A DNA stretch of 64,000 nt. It comes from JACZYA01 sp965247455. Its GTDB lineage: Bacteria > Acidobacteriota > Terriglobia > Acidiferrales > 2-02-FULL-67-57. The stretch is from the NCBI GenBank assembly GCA_965247455.1, contig CBDFHE010000018.1, positions 62,001 to 126,000 of the forward strand, read 5' to 3'. Of the stretch, positions 7,529 through 15,623 are shown one piece after another. How positions within the stretch are numbered: the stretch's first letter is position 1; each line of letters opens with the position of its first letter. Both the position numbers and the translations under genes were made by a program. The notes beneath the pieces were generated by a model. It was given only the letters and a program-made list of their open reading frames with translations. It had not been told where the DNA came from and made no database searches.

Positions 7529-8770
7529 GTGAACCGAAAATCCATCGCCAGTTGGTGCCTGTACGACTTCGCCAACTCCATCTACGTGGCGGTGGTTCCC
7601 GCCACCATCTGGGCGGCCTACTACGCCAACGTGATCGTGGGCAACGACCAGGGGCAGGGCGACCTGTGGTGGGGCCGGGTGGTTTCCAGCACCATGTTGT
7701 TCGTGGCCGTCACGTCGCCGGTGCTGGGCGCCATCGCCGACTACGCCGGGGTGCGCAAGCGGCTGCTGATCCTCTACACGGTGGCGTCGGTGAGCGGGAC
7801 GTGCCTGCTGGCCACGGTCTCGCCGGGAATGGCGCTGGCGGGCTTTGCGCTTTCGCTGCTGGCCAACATCGGGCTGGAAGGCTCGATGGTGTTCTACAAC
7901 GCCTACCTGCCGGAACTCGCCCCGCCGCACTATCGGGGGCGGGTCTCGGGCTGGGGCTTCGGGGTGGGCTACGCCGGGTCGCTGCTGGGCCTGCTGGTGG
8001 CGCTGCCGCTGGTGGGGCGGGAGCTTTACGGCACTACTTTCATCGTCACCGGGGTCGGTTTTGCGCTCTTTGCCCTGCCCGCTTTCCTCTGGCTGCCGCC
8101 GGATGCGCCCGCGCGGCTTTCGATCCCACAGGCGGCGCTGGGCGGGATGCGGGAAACCTGGCGGACGTTCCGGGAAATCCTGCGCACGCGCGAGCTGCGC
8201 TGGTTTCTGCTGGCCTATTTCCTCTACATCGACGGTGTGAACACCATCATCTATTTCAGCTCCATCTTTGCCGCCAAGACCCTGGGTTTTCCCATGACGC
8301 GGTTGATTGCGCTCTACGCGGTGGTGCAGGTTTCCGCCCTGGCGGGCGCCTTCCTGTGGGCCAAGCCCACCGACCGGCTGGGACCGAAGAAAGTGGTATT
8401 GATGATGCTGGGGCAGTGGGTGGTCGTGGTCACAGCCACCTACTTTGTGCAAACCCAAACGCAATTTTTTGCGGTGGCGGTGCTAGGAGGTTCCGCCCTG
8501 GGAGCGATTCAAGCGGCCTCGCGCGCTTTCATGTCCACGCTCATCCCGCCGGGCCGCGAGGGAGAGTTTTTTGGCTTCTATGCCCTGTGCGGCAAGTCGG
8601 CCTCCATCTTTGGCCCGCTGGTCTTCGGGACGGTCTCCGCGGCCACCGGCGGCAACCAGCGCCTGGCCATCCTGTCGGTGCTGGCCTTCCTGGTAGGGGG
8701 CTTCCTGCTACTACGCAAAGTCAACGCCGGCCGGCCAATCAACGCACCTGCAGCGCCGGGGCCAAGCTGA
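7529..8770 (+). CDS. MFS permease, Atg22/UMF1-like
   Basis: Twelve-helix inner-membrane transporter of 413 residues. The opening RKSIASWCLYDFANSIYVAV is the signature of the UMF1/vacuole-effluxer (Atg22-like) branch of the major facilitator superfamily. Further support: VTSPVLGAIADYAGVRKR (loop 2-3 motif), VFYNAYLPELAPP and the second-half AKPTDRLGPKKVV loop. GTG 7529 is chosen because homology in this family starts right there; an upstream in-frame ATG at 7463 precedes the -10-like box. Substrate unknown (members are annotated as amino-acid or solute effluxers). Ends 70 bp before the E1 alpha gene. Confidence 0.88.
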   Translation: MNRKSIASWCLYDFANSIYVAVVPATIWAAYYANVIVGNDQGQGDLWWGRVVSSTMLFVAVTSPVLGAIADYAGVRKRLLILYTVASVSGTCLLATVSPGMALAGFALSLLANIGLEGSMVFYNAYLPELAPPHYRGRVSGWGFGVGYAGSLLGLLVALPLVGRELYGTTFIVTGVGFALFALPAFLWLPPDAPARLSIPQAALGGMRETWRTFREILRTRELRWFLLAYFLYIDGVNTIIYFSSIFAAKTLGFPMTRLIALYAVVQVSALAGAFLWAKPTDRLGPKKVVLMMLGQWVVVVTATYFVQTQTQFFAVAVLGGSALGAIQAASRAFMSTLIPPGREGEFFGFYALCGKSASIFGPLVFGTVSAATGGNQRLAILSVLAFLVGGFLLLRKVNAGRPINAPAAPGPS

Positions 8771-8779
8771 AGCGCGTGC

Positions 8780-8785
8780 TATAAT
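8780..8785 (+). promoter_or_regulatory. -10 box for the E1 alpha-E1 beta operon
   Basis: Perfect TATAAT 55 bp upstream of the E1 alpha start; the -35 position is G+C-rich and unconvincing. Confidence 0.45.
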
Positions 8786-8840
8786 CGCCGATTAAGACCT
8801 TGCTGTTAGAGACCCTGGAGATTCTCCGAAGAGCAGCCCC

Positions 8841-9890
8841 ATGGCGGTAAAGTCCGGCAAGAAGCCGTCGGCGAACACCACCAAGGCGAAGCAACGAAAG
8901 ATGACCCAACCACGAAACAACAAAGGCGCAGGCTTGAGCCAAACGCAGTTGCTGGAGATGTACCACCTGCTGCTGAAGTGCCGCATGGTGGACGAGCGCA
9001 CTCGTGTCCTCTTCCGGCAGGGCAAGTTCAAGGGCAACCACTACTCGGCGGTGGGGCAGGAAGCGGTGACGGTGGGAACGCTCTACGGCTGCCAACCGAG
9101 CGACTGGGTGGGGCCCTCGCACCGCGACATGGTCGCGGCATTGGTGAAGGGCGTGCCGGTGAAGCCGATCATGGCGCAGCTCTACGCCTGCGTGGACAGC
9201 CCCGACCGGGGCAAGAGCACCCCGGCGCATTTCGGCAGCGCCGAGTACAACATCATCACCCCGGCCAGCACGATTGCGGCGCAGTGGCAACTGGTGACGG
9301 GCGTAGCGCTGGGGCTGAAGATGCAAAAGCGCGAGGGCATCTGCTTCGCCTACGCCGGCGACGGCGCCACCAGCACCGGCGCCTGGCACGAAGCCGTCAA
9401 CTTTGCCGGCGTGCACAAGCTGGGCATCATTTACGTCATCCAGAACAACCTCTGGGCGGAGTCGGTGCCGCTGCGGTTGCAGACCGCCGCCAAGAACCTG
9501 GCCGACAAGGCGGTGGGGTACGGCATGCCGGGCGTGGTGGTGGACGGGATGGACCTGCTGGCGGTGCACAAAGCGGCGCAGGAGGCCGTCCGCCGGGCGC
9601 GGGCGGGCCAGGGGCCCACGCTGATGGAATGCAAAACCTACCGCTGGTACGGCCACTCAGAGATCGATCCGGCCCGCTACCGCTCGCGCGAAGAAGTGGC
9701 GGCGTGGAAGAAGCGCGACCCGATTCCGCTGTTCGAGAAGCAACTGGCGGAGCTCGGCATCTCAGCGGGCAGCGTAAAGAAACAGTTCGAGGACGAAATC
9801 AACCGGGAGATTGAGGAGGCGGTGGCGGCGGCCGAGGCCAGCCCTTACCCCGAGCCGGCCGAAGCCTGGGACCACATCTACGCCGAGTAA
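8841..9890 (+). CDS. pdhA: 2-oxoacid dehydrogenase E1 component, alpha subunit
   Basis: Thiamine-diphosphate-binding half of the E1 heterotetramer that decarboxylates pyruvate or a branched-chain 2-oxoacid. Residues ~35-60 match the family start (LLEMYHLLLKCRMVDERT); GNHYSAVGQEAV and the GPSHRDM loop follow. The ThDP/Mg motif is AGDGATSTGAWHEAVNFAGV with its NN about 30 residues on. A Lys-rich extension of ~30 residues precedes the fold. Four bases separate its stop from E1 beta, so the two form one operon. No E2 or E3 gene is in view, so pyruvate versus branched-chain specificity is undecided; the symbol is provisional. Confidence 0.92.
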   Translation: MAVKSGKKPSANTTKAKQRKMTQPRNNKGAGLSQTQLLEMYHLLLKCRMVDERTRVLFRQGKFKGNHYSAVGQEAVTVGTLYGCQPSDWVGPSHRDMVAALVKGVPVKPIMAQLYACVDSPDRGKSTPAHFGSAEYNIITPASTIAAQWQLVTGVALGLKMQKREGICFAYAGDGATSTGAWHEAVNFAGVHKLGIIYVIQNNLWAESVPLRLQTAAKNLADKAVGYGMPGVVVDGMDLLAVHKAAQEAVRRARAGQGPTLMECKTYRWYGHSEIDPARYRSREEVAAWKKRDPIPLFEKQLAELGISAGSVKKQFEDEINREIEEAVAAAEASPYPEPAEAWDHIYAE

Positions 9891-9893
9891 ACG

Positions 9894-10877
9894 ATGGGAC
9901 AGCCGGTCACCTACATCAAAGCCATCAACCAGGCCATGCACGAGGAGTTTGAGCGCGACCCCAGCGTCTTCCTGCTGGGGGAAGACATCGCCGAAGGCGG
10001 CGTCTTCCTGGCGACCGATGGCCTGCAGGAGAAGTTCGGCGCCGAGCGCGTGCTCGACTCGCCGCTGGCCGAGGCCATCATTATCGGGGCCTGCACCGGA
10101 GCGTCGCTGGTGGGGATGAACCCGCTGGCCGAAATCCAGTTTGCCGACTTCATCACCCCGGGCGTAGACCAGATCATGCAGAACGTCGCCAAGCTGCGCT
10201 ACCGCAGCGCGGGCGGGTTCCAGCCCCACCTGACCATTCGCGTCTGCTGCGGAGGCGGGGTGGGCGGCGGGCTCTACCACTCGCAGGAAAACGCGGCCTG
10301 GTTCATGCATGAGCCGGGCTTGAAAATTGTCTATCCCTCCACCCCCTACGACGCCAAAGGCCTGCTGAAGGCGTGCCTGCGCGGGAAGGATTGTTATCTC
10401 TACTTCGAGCACAAGAAGCTCTACCGCTCTATCAAAGAGGAGCTGCCGGAGGAGGACTACATTGTGCCGGTGGGCGAGGCCAAAGTCCGGCGCGAGGGCC
10501 GCGACCTGACCATCCTGACCTACGGCTACATGGTGCAAATCTCGCTGGCGGCGGCGGAGCGGATGGAGAAGCAGGGCGTGAGCTGCGAAGTGGTGGACCT
10601 GCGCACCCTGCTGCCGCTGGACAAAGAGGCCATCCTGGCTTCGGCGCGGAAGACCAACCGGGTGGCGGTGGTGCACGAAGACAAGCGCACCATGGGCATC
10701 GGCGCCGAACTGGCCGCCCTGGTGCAGGAGGAGGCCTTCGAAGACCTGGACGCGCCCGTCGTGCGCATCACCGGGCCCGACATCCCCATCATGCCCTTCA
10801 GCCCGCCGCTGGAGGACTACTTCATGCTCAACCCGGACAAGGTGATGCAAGGGCTGGAAAAGCTGGCCGCTTACTAG
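9894..10877 (+). CDS. pdhB: 2-oxoacid dehydrogenase E1 component, beta subunit
   Basis: 327 residues, normal length for E1 beta. Family landmarks: YIKAINQAMHEEFERDPSVF, LGEDIAEGGVFLATDGLQEK, DSPLAEAIIIGACTGASLVG, the ADFITPGVDQIMQNVAKLRY segment, and the C-terminal transketolase domain with HEDKRTMGIGAELAALVQEE and GPDIPIMPFSPPLE. It pairs with the alpha subunit just upstream to form the ThDP active site at the subunit interface. Transcription probably stops at the hairpin 50 bp downstream. Confidence 0.93.
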   Translation: MGQPVTYIKAINQAMHEEFERDPSVFLLGEDIAEGGVFLATDGLQEKFGAERVLDSPLAEAIIIGACTGASLVGMNPLAEIQFADFITPGVDQIMQNVAKLRYRSAGGFQPHLTIRVCCGGGVGGGLYHSQENAAWFMHEPGLKIVYPSTPYDAKGLLKACLRGKDCYLYFEHKKLYRSIKEELPEEDYIVPVGEAKVRREGRDLTILTYGYMVQISLAAAERMEKQGVSCEVVDLRTLLPLDKEAILASARKTNRVAVVHEDKRTMGIGAELAALVQEEAFEDLDAPVVRITGPDIPIMPFSPPLEDYFMLNPDKVMQGLEKLAAY

Positions 10878-10926
10878 ACCCTTCCACGCCGGTCTGGAAA
10901 CACGCTGCTTGCCCCAGGAAAAAGCC

Positions 10927-10965
10927 GACGAAGAAGCCCCTCGCGTTGCGGGGGGCTTCTTCGTC
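10927..10965 (+). terminator. Hairpin terminator after E1 beta
   Basis: 14-base arms GACGAAGAAGCCCC / GGGGCTTCTTCGTC around an 11-base loop, 50 bp after the E1 beta stop. No long T tract follows. Confidence 0.65.
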
Positions 10966-11020
10966 GCTACCAGGGTTCGGAACCTTCGGAATCGGGTACC
11001 TGGGCGCAAGACCAAAACAC

Positions 11021-11052
11021 AAAAAAAGCCGCCCGCGCGGGCGGCTTTTTTT
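11021..11052. terminator. Bidirectional Rho-independent terminator
   Basis: Seven A, then GCCGCCCGC/GCGGGCGGC, then seven T. The perfect palindrome would end transcription from both the E1 operon and the converging dksA-like gene, whose stop is 17 bp away. Confidence 0.9.
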
Positions 11053-11068
11053 GAACCGCGAACCCGGC

Positions 11069-11437
11069 TCAGTTCAGCGAGAGGGCCTGGCGCAGTTCCG
11101 CGCACGACACGCAGTAGCGTGCCCAGGCAAGGGCCTGCAAACGCCGGACAGGAATGGCATTGCGGCAGCCGCCGCAGACGCCGTAGCTGCCATCCTCGAT
11201 GCGGCGCAGCGCGGCTTCGACCTCTTCGAAAAGCTGCTTGTGGCGTTGCAGTTGCCCCACGGCCAGGTCTTGCAGCAGGTTCTGGCTGCCCAGAGCGATA
11301 CTGTCCTCGGGCACCCGTTCGGCAAGGACGGCCTGGCGAGTGTCCCGCAGCAGGTCTTGCAGCTCGGCGCGCATTGAGCGCAGAGCGTTCTCGTACTGCA
11401 CCTGCTTGCCGGTATTACGCTTAGTTGCCACTGCCAT
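11069..11437 (-). CDS. DksA/TraR-family zinc-finger regulator
   Basis: 122 residues: an N-terminal helical hairpin (about 15-75, LRSMRAELQDLLRDTRQAVL, then QRHKQLFEEVEAALRRIEDG) and a C4 zinc finger with Cys88, Cys91, Cys109 and Cys112 (CGGC and CVSC). DksA-type proteins bind the RNA polymerase secondary channel and modulate ppGpp-dependent initiation; without the DxxDxA tip seen in E. coli DksA the exact role is open. The start has an excellent GGAGGTGAT ribosome-binding site and a recognisable promoter (11468-11497). Monocistronic, converging on the E1 operon. Confidence 0.88.
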   Translation of the reverse strand: MAVATKRNTGKQVQYENALRSMRAELQDLLRDTRQAVLAERVPEDSIALGSQNLLQDLAVGQLQRHKQLFEEVEAALRRIEDGSYGVCGGCRNAIPVRRLQALAWARYCVSCAELRQALSLN

Positions 11438-11467
11438 GCGGGATCACCTCCCAGGGTAAAACAGAAC

Positions 11468-11497
11468 ATTATACTCAGTTTAATGTAGATGCGCCAA
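11468..11497 (-). promoter_or_regulatory. Sigma-70-type promoter of the dksA-like gene
   Basis: On the minus strand TTGGCG (11492-11497), an 18-bp spacer and TATAAT (11468-11473), about 30 bp upstream of the start codon. Confidence 0.65.
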
Positions 11498-11625
11498 CCC
11501 CCTTTTACGTTGCAAGTGTCGTGCCACTCAAGCCCTTGACCCTCGGCGGAAACTCGCCTAGGCTTTAGCCGGGGTTCCCGGAAAATCTGAATTGCAAGCA
11601 GAATCAATAAGATAGGGGGATACCA

Positions 11626-12051
11626 ATGGGTAAAATCAACTGGGGCCGCGTGATCCTGGGCGGCCTGCTGGCCGGGGTGGTGGTGAATGTGGTGGAGTTC
11701 GCTCTCCACGCCGTGATCCTGAATCCGGACTGGAAGGCCGCCATGGCGGCCTTGAGCAGGTCGCCGGATGAAAGCACCGGCGCGATGATGATCTACGTCG
11801 GGCTGGGATTCCTGATCGGAATTCTGGCCGTGTGCTACTACGCCGCCATCCGCCCGCGCTTCGGCGCCGGTCCGAAGACGGCGGTCTGTGCCGGGCTGGG
11901 CGTATGGCTGCTGGCCTACTTGGTACCGACCATCGGCATGGTGCCGCTCGGGTTGCTTCCCAACCAGTTGCTATGGCTCCCGGTGGCGGTTGCGCTGGTG
12001 GAGTTGCCCCTGGCGACGGTGGTGGGGGCCTGGCTCTACAAAGAAGACTAG
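11626..12051 (+). CDS. Four-helix membrane protein of unknown function
   Basis: 141 residues preceded by AGGGGGA. Hydrophobic segments at about 8-28 (VILGGLLAGVVVNVVEFALH), 54-72 (MMIYVGLGFLIGILAVCYY), 85-105 and 112-132. The charged loop between helices 1 and 2 (NPDWKAAMAALSRSPDES) probably faces outside. The small-protein family is not recognised by me, but sequences of this layout (GRVILGGLLAG start) occur as conserved hypothetical proteins. It converges with the SDR gene, with 4 bases between the stops. Confidence 0.75.
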   Translation: MGKINWGRVILGGLLAGVVVNVVEFALHAVILNPDWKAAMAALSRSPDESTGAMMIYVGLGFLIGILAVCYYAAIRPRFGAGPKTAVCAGLGVWLLAYLVPTIGMVPLGLLPNQLLWLPVAVALVELPLATVVGAWLYKED

Positions 12052-12055
12052 CCGC

Positions 12056-12790
12056 TCAGGCGAGCGAGTAGCCGCCATCCACCACCAAAACCTGGCCGGT
12101 GATGAACTCCGAGCCGGCGCAAAGGGAAAGCACCGTCTGGGCAATGTCGTCGCCGGTCCCGGTTTTTTTGAGCGGCGCGCGGCGGATGTAGTTCTGGTCC
12201 GGCTCCTCGCCTTCAAACTGAATCGTCCCCGGGGCGACGGCATTGACGCGGATTTCCGGCCCCAGCGCCTTGGCCAGCAGCCGCGTCAGGTGGATGACGC
12301 CCGCCTTGGAGACGCAGTAGGGGATGAACGCCGGCCAAACCTTCATCCCGCCCAGCGAAGCCAGGTTGACGATTGTGCCGCGCCCGCGCCGCTTCATCCC
12401 CAGCGCCACCGCCTGCGCGCAAAAGAACTGCGCCTTGAGGTTGGTGTTCAGGAAGCGGTCCCAGTCAGCCTCAGTGATTTTCTCCCACTCGTAGGCGGCG
12501 AAAATGCCGGCGTTGTTAACCAGGATGTCCACCGGCCCCAACTGCTTCTCCGCCGCGGCCACCAGCCGGGTGACTTCGGCGGGGCGGCTGACGTCGGCGG
12601 CGAGCGCCACCGCTTCCCCGCCCTGTTTCTTAATCTCCTCGACGGTGGCGCGCGCCTCCGCCTCCGAGCGAGCGTAGTTCACCACCACCCGCGCTCCCGC
12701 CCCCGCCAGCGTCAGCGCGATGCTGCGCCCAATGCGCTTGGCTGCGCCCGTCACCAGCGCCACCTGCCCCTGCAAGGCTTTCTCGCTCAT
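12056..12790 (-). CDS. SDR-family oxidoreductase (FabG/PTR1-like)
   Basis: 244-residue NAD(P)-dependent short-chain dehydrogenase. Cofactor motif TGAAKRIG (TGxxxxIG, ~residue 15), NNAG at ~90, catalytic Ser-Tyr-Lys as ASLGG..., YCVSKAG (~155), and the tail TGQVLVVDGGY. The AKRIGRSIA form of the glycine motif and NYARSEAEA after beta 2 favour NADPH and the pteridine reductase/FabG-like branch. Cytoplasmic; substrate undetermined. ATG 12788-12790 is preferred to a longer N-terminal extension. Stands alone between a convergent membrane protein and the mobile-element region. Confidence 0.88.
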   Translation of the reverse strand: MSEKALQGQVALVTGAAKRIGRSIALTLAGAGARVVVNYARSEAEARATVEEIKKQGGEAVALAADVSRPAEVTRLVAAAEKQLGPVDILVNNAGIFAAYEWEKITEADWDRFLNTNLKAQFFCAQAVALGMKRRGRGTIVNLASLGGMKVWPAFIPYCVSKAGVIHLTRLLAKALGPEIRVNAVAPGTIQFEGEEPDQNYIRRAPLKKTGTGDDIAQTVLSLCAGSEFITGQVLVVDGGYSLA

Positions 12791-12880
12791 GGAAATCTCC
12801 TGCCAAAGACCGCCCCCCTGCACCATACCACGCCCCCACAGCCCGAATGAAGGTAGTGTTGAGTCCCGGTAGTGTCTTAA

Positions 12881-14550
12881 CCCGGATTTCCGATTTGGCT
12901 GTGGTACCGTATCGCCAGGACCAGTCGCTGCGCCTTGAGTTTTGGGGCTCCGACGTAAGGAACCACACTACGGAGGGTGACACCCGGTGGGTGAATTACA
13001 ACACGAGCCATTCCAGTTCGCGTTCAACGGCTTCTTGAAAGTTGCGTTCCAGGGATCGCGCGTCACTTCTGACGCTGGCCTCATTCTGGTGCGCGAGTTG
13101 GATGAACGTCTGGGGCTGGAGACACTCATCGCCGAGCACCTGAGCGATTCCCGACAGGGGATGAACACCCAGTTCAGCGTGGTGGATCTCCTGCGGCAGT
13201 CGGTCTACAGTCGCCTCGCGGGCTACGAAGATCTCAACGACGCGGGGCGCGTGTCGGCAGACCCAACATTTCGTCTCATCGGGTCGCCAAAGCGCTGGGA
13301 CCGGGGTGCGGCGCTGACATCGACGCTGCATTGGTTCGAGACAGAGCTGCTGACCCACGAGGAGAATCTCGTCGGGTTGAGGGCCGTGAACCGGGAGGTG
13401 CTTGCACAGGCCGAGATGGCGACGCGCGCCGACCGGATCGTGCTCGACATGGATTCGAGCGAGAGCCCGGTGCATGGGGCGCAGGAAGGGAGCGCCTATA
13501 ACGGGCACTTCGAGTCCGTCTGCTACCACCCGCTGTTTCTGTTCACCGAGCATGGGGACTGCCTCGCCGCCACGCTGCGGCCAGGCAACGTGCATAGCGC
13601 CGACGACTGGGACGACCTGCTCGTACCGGAGATTGACCGGCAGCAGGTGGAGGGCAAGCGCGTAGCGTTCCGCGCAGACGCCGCGTTCGCGAAGCCCGAG
13701 ATCTACGACGCGCTCGAGCAGCGCGACGTGGACTATGCCATTCGCATGCCGGCGAACAAGAGCTTGGAGCTGGAAATCGAAGACATCCTCTTTCGTCCGC
13801 CGGGACGGCCGAGCTGCAAGCCCTTGGTGCGCTACCAGAGTTTCCGCTATCAGGCCAAGAGCTGGACCACGCCCAGACGGATCGTCGCCAAGGTGGAGCA
13901 CCACCAAGGTGAGCTGTTCCCTCGCGTCGGCTTCATCGTGACCAACATGGCCCTCCCGAGCCGCTCGGTCGTGCGGTTTTACAACAAGCGCGGTACGGCG
14001 GAGCAATGGATCAAGGAAGGCAAGCAGGCCACCCACTGGACGCGGCTGTCGTGCCATCGTTTCCGGGCGAACGAGGTGCGCCTGCAACTGAGCGTCCTGG
14101 CCTACAATCTGGGCAACTTGTGGCGCAGACTGGTCCTTCCGCTGCGGGTCAAGCGCTGGTCGCTCACGAGTCTCCAGCAGCGACTGGTGAAAACTGGGGG
14201 CCGGCTGGTGAAGCATGCGCGGTACTACTGGCTTCTGCTGGCGGAAGGGCATCTCACGCGGCGGCTGTTCGGCGACATGCTGCGGAGGATCTGGGCGCTA
14301 CCCGTGCCGGCAGGCTGACGCGCGGCCTGAAGTGCAACGAAGCCCGCCCGGCGATGACACGGGGCACACGTGTGGAGCGGTGTCTGAGAAATGCCCGAAA
14401 AGCAGGGGTTCCAGTCGGTCGCACGTCGGCGCGGGCTCAGATGAAGGCCTTTGAAGCTGAGCGATTGTGCGACGATCGAAGTTTTTGTGCGATCGGCGGC
14501 GATCGGGTGTATAAACGTGCCATCAGGGGCAGGCAAAATGGAAATCCCGG
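12881..14550 (+). mobile_element. IS1380-like insertion sequence, copy 1
   Basis: 1670 bp. Left end CCCGGATTTCCGATTTGGCT; right end, read inward, CCGGGATTTCCATTTTGCCT; flanked by perfect 5-bp repeats CTTAA (12876-12880 and 14551-14555). It carries one transposase gene and ~230 bp of non-coding DNA before the right end. Nearly identical copies lie at 27135-28804 and 38268-39937. It inserted into the left tip of a MITE. Confidence 0.93.
12987..14318 (+). CDS. IS1380-family transposase (copy 1)
   Basis: 443-residue DDE transposase. The RNase H-like core shows the IS1380 pattern: LDMDSSESPVHGAQEGSAYN (first Asp, ~residue 154), RADAAFAKPEIY (second Asp, ~228), and the RGTAEQWIKEGK block with the catalytic Glu (~340). 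Typical DDE_Tnp_1-type C-terminus NEVRLQLSVLAYNLGNLWRR. It starts at GTG in the track 106 bp inside the left end, overlapping no other gene. Catalyses cut-and-paste movement of the 1670-bp element. Apparently intact. Confidence 0.93.
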   Translation: MGELQHEPFQFAFNGFLKVAFQGSRVTSDAGLILVRELDERLGLETLIAEHLSDSRQGMNTQFSVVDLLRQSVYSRLAGYEDLNDAGRVSADPTFRLIGSPKRWDRGAALTSTLHWFETELLTHEENLVGLRAVNREVLAQAEMATRADRIVLDMDSSESPVHGAQEGSAYNGHFESVCYHPLFLFTEHGDCLAATLRPGNVHSADDWDDLLVPEIDRQQVEGKRVAFRADAAFAKPEIYDALEQRDVDYAIRMPANKSLELEIEDILFRPPGRPSCKPLVRYQSFRYQAKSWTTPRRIVAKVEHHQGELFPRVGFIVTNMALPSRSVVRFYNKRGTAEQWIKEGKQATHWTRLSCHRFRANEVRLQLSVLAYNLGNLWRRLVLPLRVKRWSLTSLQQRLVKTGGRLVKHARYYWLLLAEGHLTRRLFGDMLRRIWALPVPAG

Positions 14551-14760
14551 CTTAAGTTTGAGCGATTCGGAACTCGGCCCAAATCACACCGAGCCCTGCG
14601 GCCCCCGCCGCAGGGATTTTCGCTTCCCCCAGGCAGGGGCCTGGGGGCCGCAGGGCTCGGTGTGATTTGGGCCGAGTTCCGAATCGCTCAAATTAAGACA
14701 CTACCTGAATGAAGTCTGTGTGTGCGCTATCCGGACTTTGAGGTAAACTTCCTAGCTTCT

Positions 14761-15531
14761 ATGCCACGAAAGAAGCGCACCAACAAGGCCCTGGATGTGC
14801 TGGCGGTGGCGGCGCATCCCGACGACGTCGAGCTGACCTGCGGCGGCACGCTCATCCGCTGCGTCAAGCAGGGCTACCGGGTGGGCATCCTCGACCTGAG
14901 CCGGGGCGAGATGGGCACGCGCGGCACCCCCGAGCTGCGCGCCAAAGAAGCAGCGGCGGCGGCGCGCGCCCTGGGCGTCCACCACCGGGAGAACCTCGGC
15001 CTGCCGGACGCCCGGCTGGAGCCAATCATGGACTACAAGCTGGCGGTGGCGGAGCGCATCCGGGCGCTGCGCCCGCGGGTGGTGATCCTGCCCTACTGGG
15101 ACGCGCGCCACCCCGACCACTCCCACGCCTGCCAGATCGGCTACGAAGGCTGCTACCTGGCGGGTTTGGCGAAGCTCGACCTGTCCGCCACGCCGGACAA
15201 GCCCGCCTCGGCGGGCAGGCCCCACCGGCCCCACAAGGTCATCTACTCCACCATGTACGACGCCGACTTCCGCACTGCGCCCAGCTTCGTGGTGGACATC
15301 ACGCCCTACTTCAAGCAGCGGATGCGGGCGGTGGCCTGCTATCGCTCGCAGTTTCGCGGGCCACAGCGGCAGCAGGGTGTGCACATTCCGCTGACGGGAA
15401 TCGAACAGCGCATGGCAACCTCCTGCGGCTACTTCGGGCAGTTGATCGGGGTCGCCTACGGCGAGCCCTTCGTCCTGCGCGAAGCCCTCCAGATGGACGA
15501 CATCACGGCCCTCCAAGGCCTCCCCCTCTAA
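14761..15531 (+). CDS. bshB1: Bacillithiol biosynthesis deacetylase BshB1-like
   Basis: 256-residue LmbE/PIG-L-type zinc deacetylase that converts GlcNAc-malate to GlcN-malate in bacillithiol synthesis. Metal motif AHPDDVELTCGGT (His19, Asp21, Asp22), then LSRGEMGTRGTPELRAKEA, characteristic of BshB1, and the third zinc ligand in DARHPDHSHACQIGYE. Late motif RSQF precedes the C-terminal GEPF region. ATG 14761 is used; upstream in-frame codons run into MITE flank. Other bsh genes are not in the window. Mycothiol or lincomycin-type deacetylases are less likely given the RGEMGTRGT signature. Confidence 0.88.
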   Translation: MPRKKRTNKALDVLAVAAHPDDVELTCGGTLIRCVKQGYRVGILDLSRGEMGTRGTPELRAKEAAAAARALGVHHRENLGLPDARLEPIMDYKLAVAERIRALRPRVVILPYWDARHPDHSHACQIGYEGCYLAGLAKLDLSATPDKPASAGRPHRPHKVIYSTMYDADFRTAPSFVVDITPYFKQRMRAVACYRSQFRGPQRQQGVHIPLTGIEQRMATSCGYFGQLIGVAYGEPFVLREALQMDDITALQGLPL

Positions 15532-15560
15532 GCAACTCGCCGAACTTGTCATTCCGAGGA

Positions 15561-15605
15561 GCCTGCCTGCCCTAGGCAGGCCCGCCCGCCGCAGGTGGGC
15601 GGCGG
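15561..15605 (+). repeat. Double palindromic repeat
   Basis: GCCTGCCTGCCCTAGGCAGG followed by CCCGCCCGCC-GCAGGTGGGCGG, two neighbouring inverted units of the window-wide palindrome family, between convergent bshB1 and the TPR gene. Confidence 0.65.
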
Positions 15606-15623
15606 AAGAGGGATTGGAAGTTC

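Larger units (their letters stand above)
12868..14705. mobile_element. MITE-like palindromic element, copy 1, interrupted by an IS
   Basis: Left tip GGTAGTGTCTTAA (12868-12880) and right part 14556-14705, ending TTAAGACACTACC, rebuild a 163-bp element with long inverted arms (GAGCGATTCGGAACTCGGCC and its complement) once the IS and its CTTAA duplication are removed. A related 162-bp copy lies at 61465-61626. A second GGTAGTG at 12852 starts an extra 16 bp on the left; measured from there, the flanks are CGAATGAA and TGAATGAA, a 7-of-8 match compatible with a target duplication. It has no coding capacity. Confidence 0.8.

Noticed and set aside
12996..14252. Long (418-codon) open frame antisense to the IS transposase, repeated at each copy
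   Set aside because: It mirrors the transposase codons, has a composition typical of antisense G+C-rich frames and no start signals; the transposase on the other strand is clearly real.
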